DNA of 64,000 nucleotides, from NCBI GenBank assembly GCA_040007095.1, contig JBDTVS010000009.1:1-64000 (forward strand). The letters run 5' to 3'. The DNA comes from JBDTVS01 sp040007095. Its GTDB lineage: Bacteria; Acidobacteriota; Vicinamibacteria; Vicinamibacterales; CAVVIG01. Within the stretch, counting starts at the first letter, position 1. Each line of letters opens with the position of its first letter. The notes beneath the pieces were generated by a model. The model had not been told where the DNA came from. It was given only the letters and a program-made list of their open reading frames with translations, and did no database searches. The translations under genes and the position numbers were made by a program. Of this stretch, positions 1 through 8,581 are shown in pieces.

Positions 1-51
1 TTGCGGACTCGCTAAAACGCGCTCGAATGGGTTCGAACTGCGAAAGTCAGG

Positions 52-217
52 CTAGTGTCCGGCGTCCGACGCTTTAGGACGTCTTCCGGGCGGGGCATCC
101 CGCCTGGCGGCGTTGCTCCTCCCTCAGATACTCCCGGTATCCTCGGTCGTCGCGCCTTGCCATGCGGGCGCCGCGCGCCGGAAGCCGTGTACTAAATCAT
201 CGAACGCAGGACACTAG
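52..217 (-). mobile_element. MITE-like element, copy 1 of dispersed repeat A
   Basis: The element is bounded by near-perfect 13-base inverted ends, CTAGTGTCCGGCG at 52-64 and CGCAGGACACTAG at 205-217, with one mismatch. Read on the minus strand, its interior (about 70-195) contains the blocks GGCAAGGCGCGA, ACCGGGAGTAT, GAGCAACGC and GGCGGGATGC. The same blocks occur in the same order near 28.0 kb and 32.7 kb. It has no coding capacity. Its CTAG end supplies the TAG stop of the metal ATPase gene (cta at 214-216). A non-autonomous transposable element is inferred; no transposase lies in the window. Confidence 0.55.
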
Positions 218-2496
218 AGTTGAACCCGGCGCAGGCGCAGCGCATTGGCGATCACGGACACGGAGCTCAGCGTCATCGCGGCGCTCGCCCAGATTGGACT
301 GATCAGGACGCCGGTGAATGGATAGAGCACACCGGCGGCCACCGGTACGCCAACGGCGTTGTAAACGAAGGCGAGAAACAGGTTCTGCCGGATGTTGCGC
401 ATCGTCGCCCGGCTGAGTCGCCGGGCCCGCACGATTCCCCGCAGGTCGCCCGACAGCAGCGTGATGCCCGCGCTTTCAATCGCGACATCGGCGCCGGTGC
501 CCATCGCAATGCCAACCGCGGCTTCCGCGAGAGCGGGCGCGTCGTTGATGCCGTCGCCGGCCATGGCCACCACCCGGCCGGCCGCCTGCAATGCTTGAAC
601 GACCGCGCGCTTTTCTGCCGGAAGCACTTCGGCGTGGACTTCATCCAGTTGCAGACGTTTGGCGATGGCGTTCGCCGTGGCTCGGCTGTCGCCCGTCAGC
701 ATCACGATGCGCAGTCCTTCCTTGTGCAGCGCCGCGATGGCCTCTTGCGTCGTGGCCTTGATGGGATCGGCGACGCCGACAAGCGCGGTCAGCGTGCCGT
801 TGACACCGAGGTACATGACCGTCTGGCCCTCGAGACGGAGCGCGTCAGCCTGATCGGCGATCCGAATCATGGCGATCTGCGCGTCCCGCATCATGGCGAG
901 GTTGCCGAAGACGATTCGTGAACCATTCACCGACGCGCGAATGCCCTTGCCCGGCTCCGCCTGGAAGTTTTCAGCGCGGGGCAGTTCGAGTCGCCGCTCG
1001 CGTGCGGCGGCGAGAATCGCGCCGGCCAGGGGGTGTTCACTCGAGCGTTCGAGCGCCGCGGCGAGCTTCAGCGCCTCGTCCTGCGATTGACCGTCCGGCA
1101 CGACGACCGTTGTGACCTTCGGCCGGCCTTCCGTCAGCGTGCCGGTCTTGTCGACGACGAGAGTATCGACGCGTTCGAGGCGTTCGAGCGCGTCGGCATT
1201 CTTGAGAAGCACGCCGGCCGCTGCGCCGCGTCCCGTGCCCACCATGATGGCCATGGGTGTGGCGAGGCCCAGGGCACACGGACAGGCGATGATGAGCACG
1301 GCAACGGCACTGAGCAGGGCAAGCGCCAGACGCGGCGGGGGACCCCAAATACTCCATCCCGCGAAGGCCAGCGTCGCCACCAGCACGACCGTGGGAACGA
1401 AGTACGACGCGATGCGATCCGCAAGCCGCTGAATGGGCGCGCGGCTCCGTTGCGCCTCGGCCACCATTCTGACAATTTGCGCCAGCAGCGTATCGCTGCC
1501 GACGCGCGCGGCGCGAACGACCAGCGTGCCGGTGGTATTGATGGTGCCGCCGGTGACTCGGGCGCCGGTTTCCTTTTCGGACGGCATGGGCTCGCCGGTC
1601 ACCATCGATTCGTCGACCGCACTGCGCCCGTCGATCACCTCGCCGTCTACAGGGACAGTCTCACCGGGTCGGACGCGGCAGACGTCGCCGACCTTCACCT
1701 CGTCGAGAGGCACATCGCGATCTCCGGTATCGCCGACAAGACGCGCGGTTTTCGGCGCCAGGCCGAGAAGTTGCCGGATGGCGGTCCCGGTTCGGCCCCG
1801 TGCGCGCAGTTCGAGCACCTGGCCCAGCAGCACGAGGACGGTGATGACCACGGCCGTATCGAAATAGGTCTGCACGACGCCGTGCATCCGGAACCCTTCG
1901 GGAAAGCGCTGCGGGACGATGGTTCCGGCGGCGCTGTAGACGTAGGCGGACCCCACGCCCAACGCGATCAGCGTGAACATGTTCGGGCTGCGATTCAGCA
2001 CCGACGCCCACGCACGTTCGAAGAACGGCCAGCCCGCCCAGAACACCACCGGCGTGGCAAGCGCCAGGCCGAGTCCGTTGACGATCGCTCCGCGCTCCAT
2101 CGACACTCCGGCGCCCATCATCTCGGCCATGGTCAGCACGAAGACCGGTGCGGCCAGGACAGCCGCGATCCAGAAGCGCCGCGTCATGTCGACCAGTTCC
2201 GGGTTGGGCAGATCCGACAGGGACGCGGTCCGCGGCTCGAGCGCCATTCCGCAAATAGGGCACGCCCCCGGCCCATCCCGGACGATTTCGGGATGCATGG
2301 GACATGTGAAGCTCGCCCCATCCTGGACCGGAAGCGGCGGGGCGTCCCCGGCGCGCAAGAACGAATTCGGATCGGCGCTGAAGCGCTCGAGACAACTCGG
2401 GTTGCAGAAGTAGTACGTCACGCCATCATGCCGGACAGTGCCGACCGAGTCTTCCTCCTCGATCGTCATGCCGCAGACCGGATCGAGATGCGTCAT
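214..2496 (-). CDS. Heavy-metal (copper-type) translocating P1B ATPase
   Basis: The 760-residue product should export a soft metal, probably Cu(I), across the inner membrane using ATP. Residues 1-40 form a YHS-type metal domain (DPVCGM, later YYFCNPSCLERF). Residues 62-90 form a second small metal-binding segment (TCPMHPE, CPICGM). Transmembrane helices follow, with the ion-path motif CPC in IIACPCALGLATP, the phosphorylation motif DKTGTLT and the hinge GDGINDAPAL. There is no classical CxxC HMA domain. The ATG at 2496 is chosen because it makes an ATGA overlap with the upstream response regulator; the open frame extends further without homology. It is the last gene of a kinase-regulator-ATPase operon, so metal-responsive control is likely. 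Copper rather than silver or another soft metal is inferred. Confidence 0.93.
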   Translation of the reverse strand: MTHLDPVCGMTIEEEDSVGTVRHDGVTYYFCNPSCLERFSADPNSFLRAGDAPPLPVQDGASFTCPMHPEIVRDGPGACPICGMALEPRTASLSDLPNPELVDMTRRFWIAAVLAAPVFVLTMAEMMGAGVSMERGAIVNGLGLALATPVVFWAGWPFFERAWASVLNRSPNMFTLIALGVGSAYVYSAAGTIVPQRFPEGFRMHGVVQTYFDTAVVITVLVLLGQVLELRARGRTGTAIRQLLGLAPKTARLVGDTGDRDVPLDEVKVGDVCRVRPGETVPVDGEVIDGRSAVDESMVTGEPMPSEKETGARVTGGTINTTGTLVVRAARVGSDTLLAQIVRMVAEAQRSRAPIQRLADRIASYFVPTVVLVATLAFAGWSIWGPPPRLALALLSAVAVLIIACPCALGLATPMAIMVGTGRGAAAGVLLKNADALERLERVDTLVVDKTGTLTEGRPKVTTVVVPDGQSQDEALKLAAALERSSEHPLAGAILAAARERRLELPRAENFQAEPGKGIRASVNGSRIVFGNLAMMRDAQIAMIRIADQADALRLEGQTVMYLGVNGTLTALVGVADPIKATTQEAIAALHKEGLRIVMLTGDSRATANAIAKRLQLDEVHAEVLPAEKRAVVQALQAAGRVVAMAGDGINDAPALAEAAVGIAMGTGADVAIESAGITLLSGDLRGIVRARRLSRATMRNIRQNLFLAFVYNAVGVPVAAGVLYPFTGVLISPIWASAAMTLSSVSVIANALRLRRVQL

Positions 2497-3221
2497 GACT
2501 TGGGATCCACGACGAATCGATAGCCGACGCCGCGGACGGTCTGGAGGTGGCGGGGGCTGGCCGGCTCGTCCTCGAGATAACGGCGAAGACGGACGATGAA
2601 GTTGTCGATCGCGCGCGTGTCGGTGTCCTCTCGCACGCCCCATACGTTCTCGAGGATGGCTTTGCGCGATACCGGCCGCCCTTCGTGCTCGACCAGATAT
2701 CGCAGCAGCGACGCCTCCATCAGCGTGAGCGGCATCGTCTTGTCGCCCATGTGAACGGTCAGTTGCTCGAAATCGATGGTCCGCTCGCGGAATACGAACC
2801 GGTTGGACGGTGCAGGCGCGGGCGGCTGGACTTCGACGCCAAGCCGAAACCACTCGCGCCGGCGCAGCAGGCCCTGCACGCGCGCGATGAGAATCGGCAA
2901 CTCGAACGGCTTGGTGAGATAGTCGTCGGCGCCGGATTGGAAACCCTGGAGGACGTCTTCGGGACGGCCGCGCGCCGTCAGCATCAAGACCGGCACGAAC
3001 TGGCCGGCCCGCCTCAATTCGGCGACGACGTGAAACCCGTCGACACCAGGTAGCATGACATCGAGAATGACGAGGTCGAAGCGGGTGCAACTGTCGGCCA
3101 GCTGCCCGAGCGCGGCTTCGCCCGTGTCGACTACTTCCACGTCGTGGTGCTCGGCGATCAGGTTGAACCTCAAACCTTCGGCGAGATGCTGCTCGTCTTC
3201 GACCACCAGGATCCGGCTCAT
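2493..3221 (-). CDS. OmpR/PhoB-family response regulator
   Basis: A 242-residue DNA-binding response regulator. The receiver domain spans about residues 1-120 with the acidic pocket VVEDE, phospho-acceptor D54 in VILDVMLPG, and the conserved lysine in LTKPFE. A winged-helix effector domain fills about residues 140-240 and ends in the usual TVRGVGYRF. It overlaps the kinase gene upstream by ATGA (3218-3221) and the ATPase downstream by ATGA (2493-2496), so the three genes are translationally coupled. By context it probably activates the ATPase in response to metal or envelope stress. Family assignment is certain; the signal is inferred. Confidence 0.95.
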   Translation of the reverse strand: MSRILVVEDEQHLAEGLRFNLIAEHHDVEVVDTGEAALGQLADSCTRFDLVILDVMLPGVDGFHVVAELRRAGQFVPVLMLTARGRPEDVLQGFQSGADDYLTKPFELPILIARVQGLLRRREWFRLGVEVQPPAPAPSNRFVFRERTIDFEQLTVHMGDKTMPLTLMEASLLRYLVEHEGRPVSRKAILENVWGVREDTDTRAIDNFIVRLRRYLEDEPASPRHLQTVRGVGYRFVVDPKS

Positions 3222-4126
3222 GGCGGCAGGAGCGGGAGCTGCACGGTGAACGTACTCCCGCGGCCGGGCCCTTCGCTCGCCGCGAAGACCTTGCCGCCGT
3301 GCCGCCTGATCACCGATCGGACGACGAACAGGCCCAGACCGGTGCCCTTGACCCGAACGGCGACGGCGCCGGGAATCCGGTAGAAGCGCTTGAAGATTCG
3401 TTTGAGCTCCACCGCCGAGATGCCGACGCCCTCGTCGCGCACGCGCAGCGTGGCCTGCGCGGCCTCGGGCTGGTCGAGCTCCACGGCCACCCGCACCTGC
3501 GTCCCGGAGTACTTGATGGCGTTGTCCACCAGGTTCGAGACCGCCGCCTTCAGCTCGTCCTCGTCGCCGAGTACCCGCGGCGCCGACCCGTTGGCGAGCG
3601 ATTCACGATAGGTCAAGGCCTCGTCCGGCAGATGATGGCGCGTCCGCGCGAGCGCGAGACAGTCGCGGACAATGGCGGACAAATCGACCGGCGATGGGCT
3701 TGCGTGACGGACCTTGGCGCCGAGCCGTCCCGCCCGCAGGATCTGCTCGATGGTGCCGAGCAACCGGTCGGTATCCTCGACCATGATCCGGTAGAACTCC
3801 TGCTGCTTGGGACCGTCGATCTCCCGGCTCTGCAGGGTCTGGAGGTAGAGGCGGATGGACGCGACCGGCGTCTTCAACTCGTGCGTGACGGCGTTGATGA
3901 ACGCGTCGTGCTGCTCGTTTCGGCGGATCTCGCGAACAAGAAAGATCGTGTTGAGGACGACGCCCGTGATGATGAGGGGAAAGGCGAGGAAGCCGAGCAC
4001 CAACATCCCTGCCGCCCGCCAGTTGACGATGACCCAACTGACGTTGAGCGCCAGGGCGGCTGCTGTGAGACAGGCGCCGAGGACGATGAAGAAAGCGATC
4101 GACTTCCGGCGGCCGCCAGATGTCAT
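3218..4126 (-). CDS. Membrane sensor histidine kinase
   Basis: A 302-residue kinase partner of the adjacent response regulator. Two closely spaced hydrophobic helices (about residues 8-30 and 38-63) leave almost no periplasmic loop, so it probably senses within the membrane or cytoplasm rather than by a large extracellular domain. The dimerisation box has phospho-acceptor H82 in THELKTPVAS. The catalytic domain has the N box NLVDNAIKYSG, DEGVGIS and GTGLGLFVV. It overlaps the regulator gene by four bases. The upstream gap to the desaturase is only 78 bases, so it may share read-through transcription. Confidence 0.93.
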   Translation of the reverse strand: MTSGGRRKSIAFFIVLGACLTAAALALNVSWVIVNWRAAGMLVLGFLAFPLIITGVVLNTIFLVREIRRNEQHDAFINAVTHELKTPVASIRLYLQTLQSREIDGPKQQEFYRIMVEDTDRLLGTIEQILRAGRLGAKVRHASPSPVDLSAIVRDCLALARTRHHLPDEALTYRESLANGSAPRVLGDEDELKAAVSNLVDNAIKYSGTQVRVAVELDQPEAAQATLRVRDEGVGISAVELKRIFKRFYRIPGAVAVRVKGTGLGLFVVRSVIRRHGGKVFAASEGPGRGSTFTVQLPLLPP

Positions 4127-4204
4127 ACCTCACAGCATAGAACAGTGAGGGGATCCAACGCAGGATGCTGCGGCTCGAGGTGGAGCCTTGAGGGCGCGGG
4201 GGGG

Positions 4205-5062
4205 CTACGCGGCGGCTTCCTCGGCCGCCTCGGTGACCTTGGCCGCCTGGACGTCCCACACGAGCCCGATAGCTCTCAGCAGTTTCAGTTCGATCCAGGT
4301 GGGGTCGAATTCGTACCAGGCCAGGCCGTGGCGGGCCGAGACTGGATGGGCATGGTGGTTGTTATGCCAGCCTTCGCCGAATGTCAGCAGCGCCACCCAC
4401 CAGGAGTTCTTCGAGTCGTCTCGTGTCTCGAAGCGGCGGCGTCCCCAGATGTGTGTGGCGGAATTGACCAGCCAGGTGGCGTGCAGTCCGACCACCACCC
4501 GAAGGAAGATGGCCCAGTTGACCAGCGGCCACCCGCCGACCGCAAGGAGCGCAAATCCCAGGACTGTCAGCGGCACCCAGTGATATGAGGTCAGCCAGCG
4601 GTAGAACGGGTCTCGAGCGAGGTCGGGCGCGTAGCGCGACATGAGCGCCGTGTCGTTGTGATGGGCTTCGCCGAAGAGGATCCATCCCAGGTGCGACCAG
4701 AACGGGCTGACGCGCGGGGTGTGCGGGTCGAGCGGCTGGTCCGAGTGCTGATGGTGCTGGCGGTGGATGGCGACCCAGAAGATCGGGCCGCCTTCGAGCG
4801 TCAAGGTGCCGCAGATCGCCAGGAAATACTCAAACAGCTTCGGGGTCTTGAACCCGCGATGCGTGTGCAGCCGGTGATAACCCATGCTGATGCCCAGACC
4901 GATGGCCATCCAGTACAGGATCGCCGCGACAATCAGGTTGGTCCACGTGAAAGAGAAAAAGGCCGCCACCGCCTGGATGTGGAACCAGACCAGCACGACG
5001 AAGGTCAGCCAATTGAACTTGGAATAATGCGAAGGTTCGGATACGTCGGCGACGCTGCTCAC
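4205..5062 (-). CDS. Acyl-CoA delta-9 type fatty acid desaturase
   Basis: A 285-residue integral membrane di-iron desaturase that should introduce a double bond into acyl chains. The three histidine clusters of the family are present in order: HRLHTH near residue 64, HRQHHQHSD near residue 101, and GWHNNHHAHP near residue 232. Hydrophobic helix pairs flank them. The start is GTG at 5062, preceded on the minus strand by an AGAGGAG ribosome site. It is divergent from the UPF0314 gene, and an 11-base-period direct repeat (5126-5144) lies between them. The exact acyl carrier (CoA, ACP or lipid) cannot be told from sequence. Confidence 0.93.
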   Translation of the reverse strand: MSSVADVSEPSHYSKFNWLTFVVLVWFHIQAVAAFFSFTWTNLIVAAILYWMAIGLGISMGYHRLHTHRGFKTPKLFEYFLAICGTLTLEGGPIFWVAIHRQHHQHSDQPLDPHTPRVSPFWSHLGWILFGEAHHNDTALMSRYAPDLARDPFYRWLTSYHWVPLTVLGFALLAVGGWPLVNWAIFLRVVVGLHATWLVNSATHIWGRRRFETRDDSKNSWWVALLTFGEGWHNNHHAHPVSARHGLAWYEFDPTWIELKLLRAIGLVWDVQAAKVTEAAEEAAA

Positions 5063-5125
5063 GCGGGGCTCCTCTTCCGCAAAAAATTGCGCTTCCAGTA
5101 CCCTAGCAAGCTCCCGGTCCGGCGA

Positions 5126-5144
5126 CTGTAAGAGTTCTGTAAGA
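5126..5144. promoter_or_regulatory. Direct repeat CTGTAAGA x2, candidate OmpR-family site
   Basis: CTGTAAGA occurs at 5126-5133 and again at 5137-5144, an 11-base period that places both copies on the same DNA face. Tandem half-sites with about 10-11 base spacing are typical of OmpR/PhoB-family regulators. It lies between the divergent desaturase and UPF0314 genes, so it could control either. The regulator at 2493-3221 is a possible partner (inference). Confidence 0.4.
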
Positions 5145-5196
5145 CTTGGAGCCCGGCCGCCCGATTGCGCGATATCCTGCGGGAATTGGAGCTCTC

Positions 5197-5775
5197 TTGA
5201 CAGATCGACGTGGCATGCCCACGCGCGGTGTCGTCACCCTGATCGTGCTGGCGCTGATGGCTGTGGCGGCGTCGGTCGAGCTCGCGATGGGCCGCCTCCT
5301 TTGGTGCAAGTGCGGCTATGTGCGTTTCTGGCACGGAGTCGTCCAGAGCGCGGAAAACTCGCAGCACATCACCGACTGGTACACGTTTTCGCACATCATT
5401 CACGGAATCGGGTTCTACGCGGTGCTGTGGCTGGCGGCCAGACGCTTTCCTCCCCGCATCCGGCTGATCGCGGCCGTGCTCCTCGAAGGCGTGTGGGAGG
5501 TGTTCGAGAACACGCCGTTTGTCATCAATCGATACCGTGCCGCCACGATCTCGCTCGACTACTACGGCGACAGCGTGATCAACTCGATGTCCGACATTGC
5601 CGCCATGGTGCTCGGCTTCTGGATCGCCCGCCGCAGCGCCGTGTGGCTCAGCCTGGGGCTGGTGGTCGTCCTGGAAATCGCGGTCGTCCTGGCGATTCGC
5701 GACAACCTGACGCTCAATATCCTGATGCTCGTCCATCCTGTCGACGCCATCAGGCGTTGGCAGGCGGGAGGCTGA
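5197..5775 (+). CDS. UPF0314/DUF2585 family membrane protein
   Basis: A 192-residue membrane protein of unknown function. Visible family features are the WCKCG segment with a following WHG, DWYTFSHIIHGIGFY, the central EGVWEVFENTPFVI block and YYGDSVINSMSD, separated by about four to five hydrophobic helices. The TTG at 5197 is preferred as start: GGAG at 5187-5190 sits six bases upstream, and the resulting length fits the family. An in-frame ATG at 5215 and a longer upstream frame are alternatives. The stop is one base before the next gene, so the two are almost certainly co-transcribed. Confidence 0.85.
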   Translation: MTDRRGMPTRGVVTLIVLALMAVAASVELAMGRLLWCKCGYVRFWHGVVQSAENSQHITDWYTFSHIIHGIGFYAVLWLAARRFPPRIRLIAAVLLEGVWEVFENTPFVINRYRAATISLDYYGDSVINSMSDIAAMVLGFWIARRSAVWLSLGLVVVLEIAVVLAIRDNLTLNILMLVHPVDAIRRWQAGG

Positions 5776-5776
5776 C

Positions 5777-6829
5777 ATGTCGGGCTCCACCCGCCCCATG
5801 GATGAAAGGACCCGCCGGGTCCGCTATTCCGGCAAGAACCCGCGCAAGTTCCACGAAAAGTACAAGGAGCTGAACCCCGACCGGTACGCATCGGGCGTGC
5901 AGAAGGTGCTGGCCGCCGGCAAGACGCCGGCCGGTTCTCACCGCGCGATCATGGTCGAGGATGTCCTGCGCCTGCTCGCGCCCAGGCCGGGAGAGGTGGC
6001 GATCGATTGCACGCTCGGCTTCGGCGGCCATGCGCGTGCGATTCTGGAATGCCTCCGACCAGGCGGGCGGCTGATCGGCCTCGACGTCGATCCGCTCGAG
6101 CTGCCCCGCACGGAAGAGCGGTTGCGGGCGTCTGGCTTCGATGTCGCGTCGTTCGTCGTTCACCGCAGCAATTTCGCCGGCTTGCCGCGGGTGCTGGCCA
6201 AGGAAGGCCTGACGGGGGCGGACGTCATTCTCGCCGACCTCGGGGTGTCCTCGATGCAGCTCGATAATCCCGACCGAGGCTTCACCTACAAGGAGTCCGG
6301 GCCGCTCGACATGCGAATGAATCCGGCGCGCGGCGAGCCGGCCTCGCAACTGCTCGTGCGCCTCAGCGAGGAGAAGCTTGCGCGCGTGCTCGAGGACCAC
6401 GCCGACGAACCGTTCGCAGACGCCATCGCCAGTCGCCTCAAGGTGCAGCCGATCGCCACCACGGCGGATCTCGACCGGATCGTGCGCGCCGCGGTGATGC
6501 GCGAGCGGCCGCAAACGCAGAAACGCGATGTGGACGCGTCGGTCCGCCGAACATTTCAAGCGCTGCGCATCGAGGTGAACGACGAGCTGGCGTCGCTCGA
6601 CATGCTGCTTCGCCACCTGCCTGGGTGCCTCATGCCAGGCGGCCGCGCCGCGTTCCTGACGTTTCATTCCGGCGAAGATCGGCGGGTGAAGAAAGCTCTG
6701 CAGGCGGGCTACCGCGAGGGCGTGTACTCCGCGGTCGCCGACGAGGTTGTTCGCCCGTCTGCGGAGGAGGTGCGGGCGAATCCTCGTGCCGCGTCAGCCA
6801 AGCTGCGCTGGGCGGTCCGCAGTCGATGA
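5777..6829 (+). CDS. rsmH: RsmH-like SAM-dependent methyltransferase
   Basis: The product (350 residues) belongs to the MraW/RsmH family, which methylates N4 of C1402 in 16S rRNA. Residues from about 56 carry HRAIMVEDVL, the SAM motif DCTLGFGGHA, GLDVD, and the family block DLGVSSMQLDNPDRGFTY followed by PLDMRMNP. The C-terminal part has TFHSGEDRRVK. It differs from the usual protein in a basic N-terminal extension of about 50 residues (RYSGKNPRKFHEKYKELNP) and in lying away from a division-cell-wall cluster. It may therefore be a paralogue with another RNA target. It begins one base after the UPF0314 stop. Confidence 0.85.
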   Translation: MSGSTRPMDERTRRVRYSGKNPRKFHEKYKELNPDRYASGVQKVLAAGKTPAGSHRAIMVEDVLRLLAPRPGEVAIDCTLGFGGHARAILECLRPGGRLIGLDVDPLELPRTEERLRASGFDVASFVVHRSNFAGLPRVLAKEGLTGADVILADLGVSSMQLDNPDRGFTYKESGPLDMRMNPARGEPASQLLVRLSEEKLARVLEDHADEPFADAIASRLKVQPIATTADLDRIVRAAVMRERPQTQKRDVDASVRRTFQALRIEVNDELASLDMLLRHLPGCLMPGGRAAFLTFHSGEDRRVKKALQAGYREGVYSAVADEVVRPSAEEVRANPRAASAKLRWAVRSR

Positions 6830-6897
6830 TCCCGTACACCTCGGAGTGTGGTGATGGGCCGCAGAGTACTCCGATCGCGCGAGCGGAGACCTTCGCG

Positions 6898-8238
6898 TCA
6901 CCTGACTTTCGGTTCAACGCGGCCCATCACGGTCCGCCCGTCGAGCGATGAAGAGATCGCACGCTCGTGGGCGATCGCGGCTTCGAAGGTCGCCTCGGGC
7001 TCGAGTTGCGTTTCGACAGTGCGCGCGAAGCGTTCGAGCCGGCGGAAACCGTCGAGTTTGTCCTTGTCGCCCACCCTGGCGCGGTCGAGCGACGTGCGGA
7101 GAAAAGTGAGCGATTCGTCGTAGGTCTTGAGCGGAACAGGGAAGGGGTGGCCGTCCTTGCCTCCGTGGGCGAACGAAAAGCGCGCCGGGTCGGAGAAGCG
7201 ACAGGGCACGCCGTGCACGACTTCGGCAATCAGCGCAAGGGATTGCAGCGTGCGTGGACCGAGACTTTCGAGGAGCAGCAGCTCCGCGAAGTCGTGAAGG
7301 TCTCGTTCGTAGGCGACGGCGAGCACGCTGCCAAGGCGCTTCAAATCGACGTTCTCCGCTCGGACCTCATGATGGAGCGGCATGAGCAGCAGTTGTTGTC
7401 CGGCGCCCGACGCGTCGTCGCACTGCCCGGGCGACCTTGGTGTCTCGATCTCGAGGTCGGAATATTCAAGGTCTCGACCGGCGTCGTACCCCTGGGGCGC
7501 CGGGTTCGGAACATGTGTCACCGAATCTCGAGGCCGGGACGCTAGACTCCGCGCGGCCCGAAGCGTCTTTTCGGGATGTTCGTGGACGACCTCGAGCAAG
7601 GCGGCCTGAGCGGGCTTCGCGCGGACGTCGACGAGATTCATGATGGTGCCCTGATGCTCGCCCACGATGCCGGTGTGCGGCTCGGCGACAAAATCTGACA
7701 CCGTTGCGGAGTGCCAGTGATACCGGCGAGCCAGGCCGCTGTCATCGTTCAGTCCCTGCTGCACGACCACCCATTCGCCGGCCGAGGTGACCACGAAGCT
7801 GTGGAGATAAATCTGAAAGCCGTCGGCAATCGCATTGTTGTCAACGCGCGCGGTCAGGCGGCTGGTGCGCACGAGCGCGTCGCCGTCGAGCCCGCGCCGG
7901 TCCGCGATCGTTCGCAATTCCTGCGGGGTGTTTCGCGAGTGCTTCCCGCGTCCGCCGCAGATGTAGATGCCGAGCTCGTCCGCCCGCGGCGCGAGGCCGC
8001 GCTTCAACGCGCCCATCACGGACGTGGTGATCCCTGAGGAGTGCCAGTCCATGCCCATCACCGCGCCGAGCGCCTGGAACCAGAAGGGATTGCTGAGACG
8101 CGAAAGGAAGGCCGAGGCGCCGTACTCGTGAACGATGGTTTCGGTGATGGCGGTGCCGAGCTTCGTCATCCGCTCCGCGAGCCACTGGGGTACGCGTCCG
8201 CCGTGCAGCGGAAGATCGGCGACACCCGAGCGTTTCAT
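6898..8238 (-). CDS. DUF763 domain protein
   Basis: A 446-residue protein matching the DUF763 family, which is common in thermophiles and scattered bacteria and whose function I do not know. The start at 8238 is chosen because the family opens with MKRSGVADLPLHGG; an upstream frame adds 19 unrelated residues. Other recognisable blocks are GRGKHSRNTP, a DGFQIYLHSFVV segment, YHWHS, and LLLESLGPRTLQSL. The last suggests a helix-hairpin-like element. No transmembrane segment is seen. It lies on the same strand as, and downstream of, the STAND operon, separated by a 343-base gap holding an inverted repeat. Confidence 0.85.
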   Translation of the reverse strand: MKRSGVADLPLHGGRVPQWLAERMTKLGTAITETIVHEYGASAFLSRLSNPFWFQALGAVMGMDWHSSGITTSVMGALKRGLAPRADELGIYICGGRGKHSRNTPQELRTIADRRGLDGDALVRTSRLTARVDNNAIADGFQIYLHSFVVTSAGEWVVVQQGLNDDSGLARRYHWHSATVSDFVAEPHTGIVGEHQGTIMNLVDVRAKPAQAALLEVVHEHPEKTLRAARSLASRPRDSVTHVPNPAPQGYDAGRDLEYSDLEIETPRSPGQCDDASGAGQQLLLMPLHHEVRAENVDLKRLGSVLAVAYERDLHDFAELLLLESLGPRTLQSLALIAEVVHGVPCRFSDPARFSFAHGGKDGHPFPVPLKTYDESLTFLRTSLDRARVGDKDKLDGFRRLERFARTVETQLEPEATFEAAIAHERAISSSLDGRTVMGRVEPKVR

Positions 8239-8339
8239 ACACTCAATTGTCCCATGCCACGATGTCTCGCGCACTCGCCACCAACGACCGAGCACACCGG
8301 GGTCGATGCCGTGCGGAAATTCCTCGAGGGCGTTTCGGC

Positions 8340-8515
8340 CTGAAAGCAGCCCGCTCGGCGAACAGCTCGACGCCGCGGGAAACCGCTCCTCCGGGTCGTG
8401 TGTACTGAGGCGCAGCTCCCCGAGCTGCGCCCGACTCGGCCCTACGAACGCGGTTTCCCGTCTCTCGCGCGAAGGCGCGGCGCTCGCACCGTTCGCTGCC
8501 GCGGCCTGCTTTCAG
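8340..8515. repeat. Long imperfect inverted repeat with central hairpin
   Basis: The 343-base gap 8239-8581 contains no gene, but holds an imperfect palindrome of about 176 bases. Outer arms are CTGAAAGCAG (8340-8349) and CTGCTTTCAG (8506-8515). Inner arms are GCGGGAAACCGC (8375-8386) and GCGGTTTCCCG (8450-8460). The centre is GGCGCAGCTC-ccc-GAGCTGCGCC (8409-8431). It follows the end of the STAND operon and could act as its terminator. It could also be a decayed MITE. No U-tract follows the central stem. Confidence 0.6.
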
Positions 8516-8581
8516 TATCGCGAGACCGCGAATTTCCAAGAGGCGTTGGGCTAAAGCCGCGCCGAGACGTTCGTTGACGGC

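Noticed and set aside
30..60. tRNA-like GGTTCGAA at the left edge
   Set aside because: No cloverleaf arms can be formed around it.
1033..2523. Plus-strand 496-codon frame across the metal ATPase
   Set aside because: Shadow of the ATPase; no recognisable motifs.
2497..3090. N-terminal extension of the metal ATPase frame
   Set aside because: It overlaps the response regulator gene, is Arg-rich without homology, and the ATGA overlap fixes the start at 2496.
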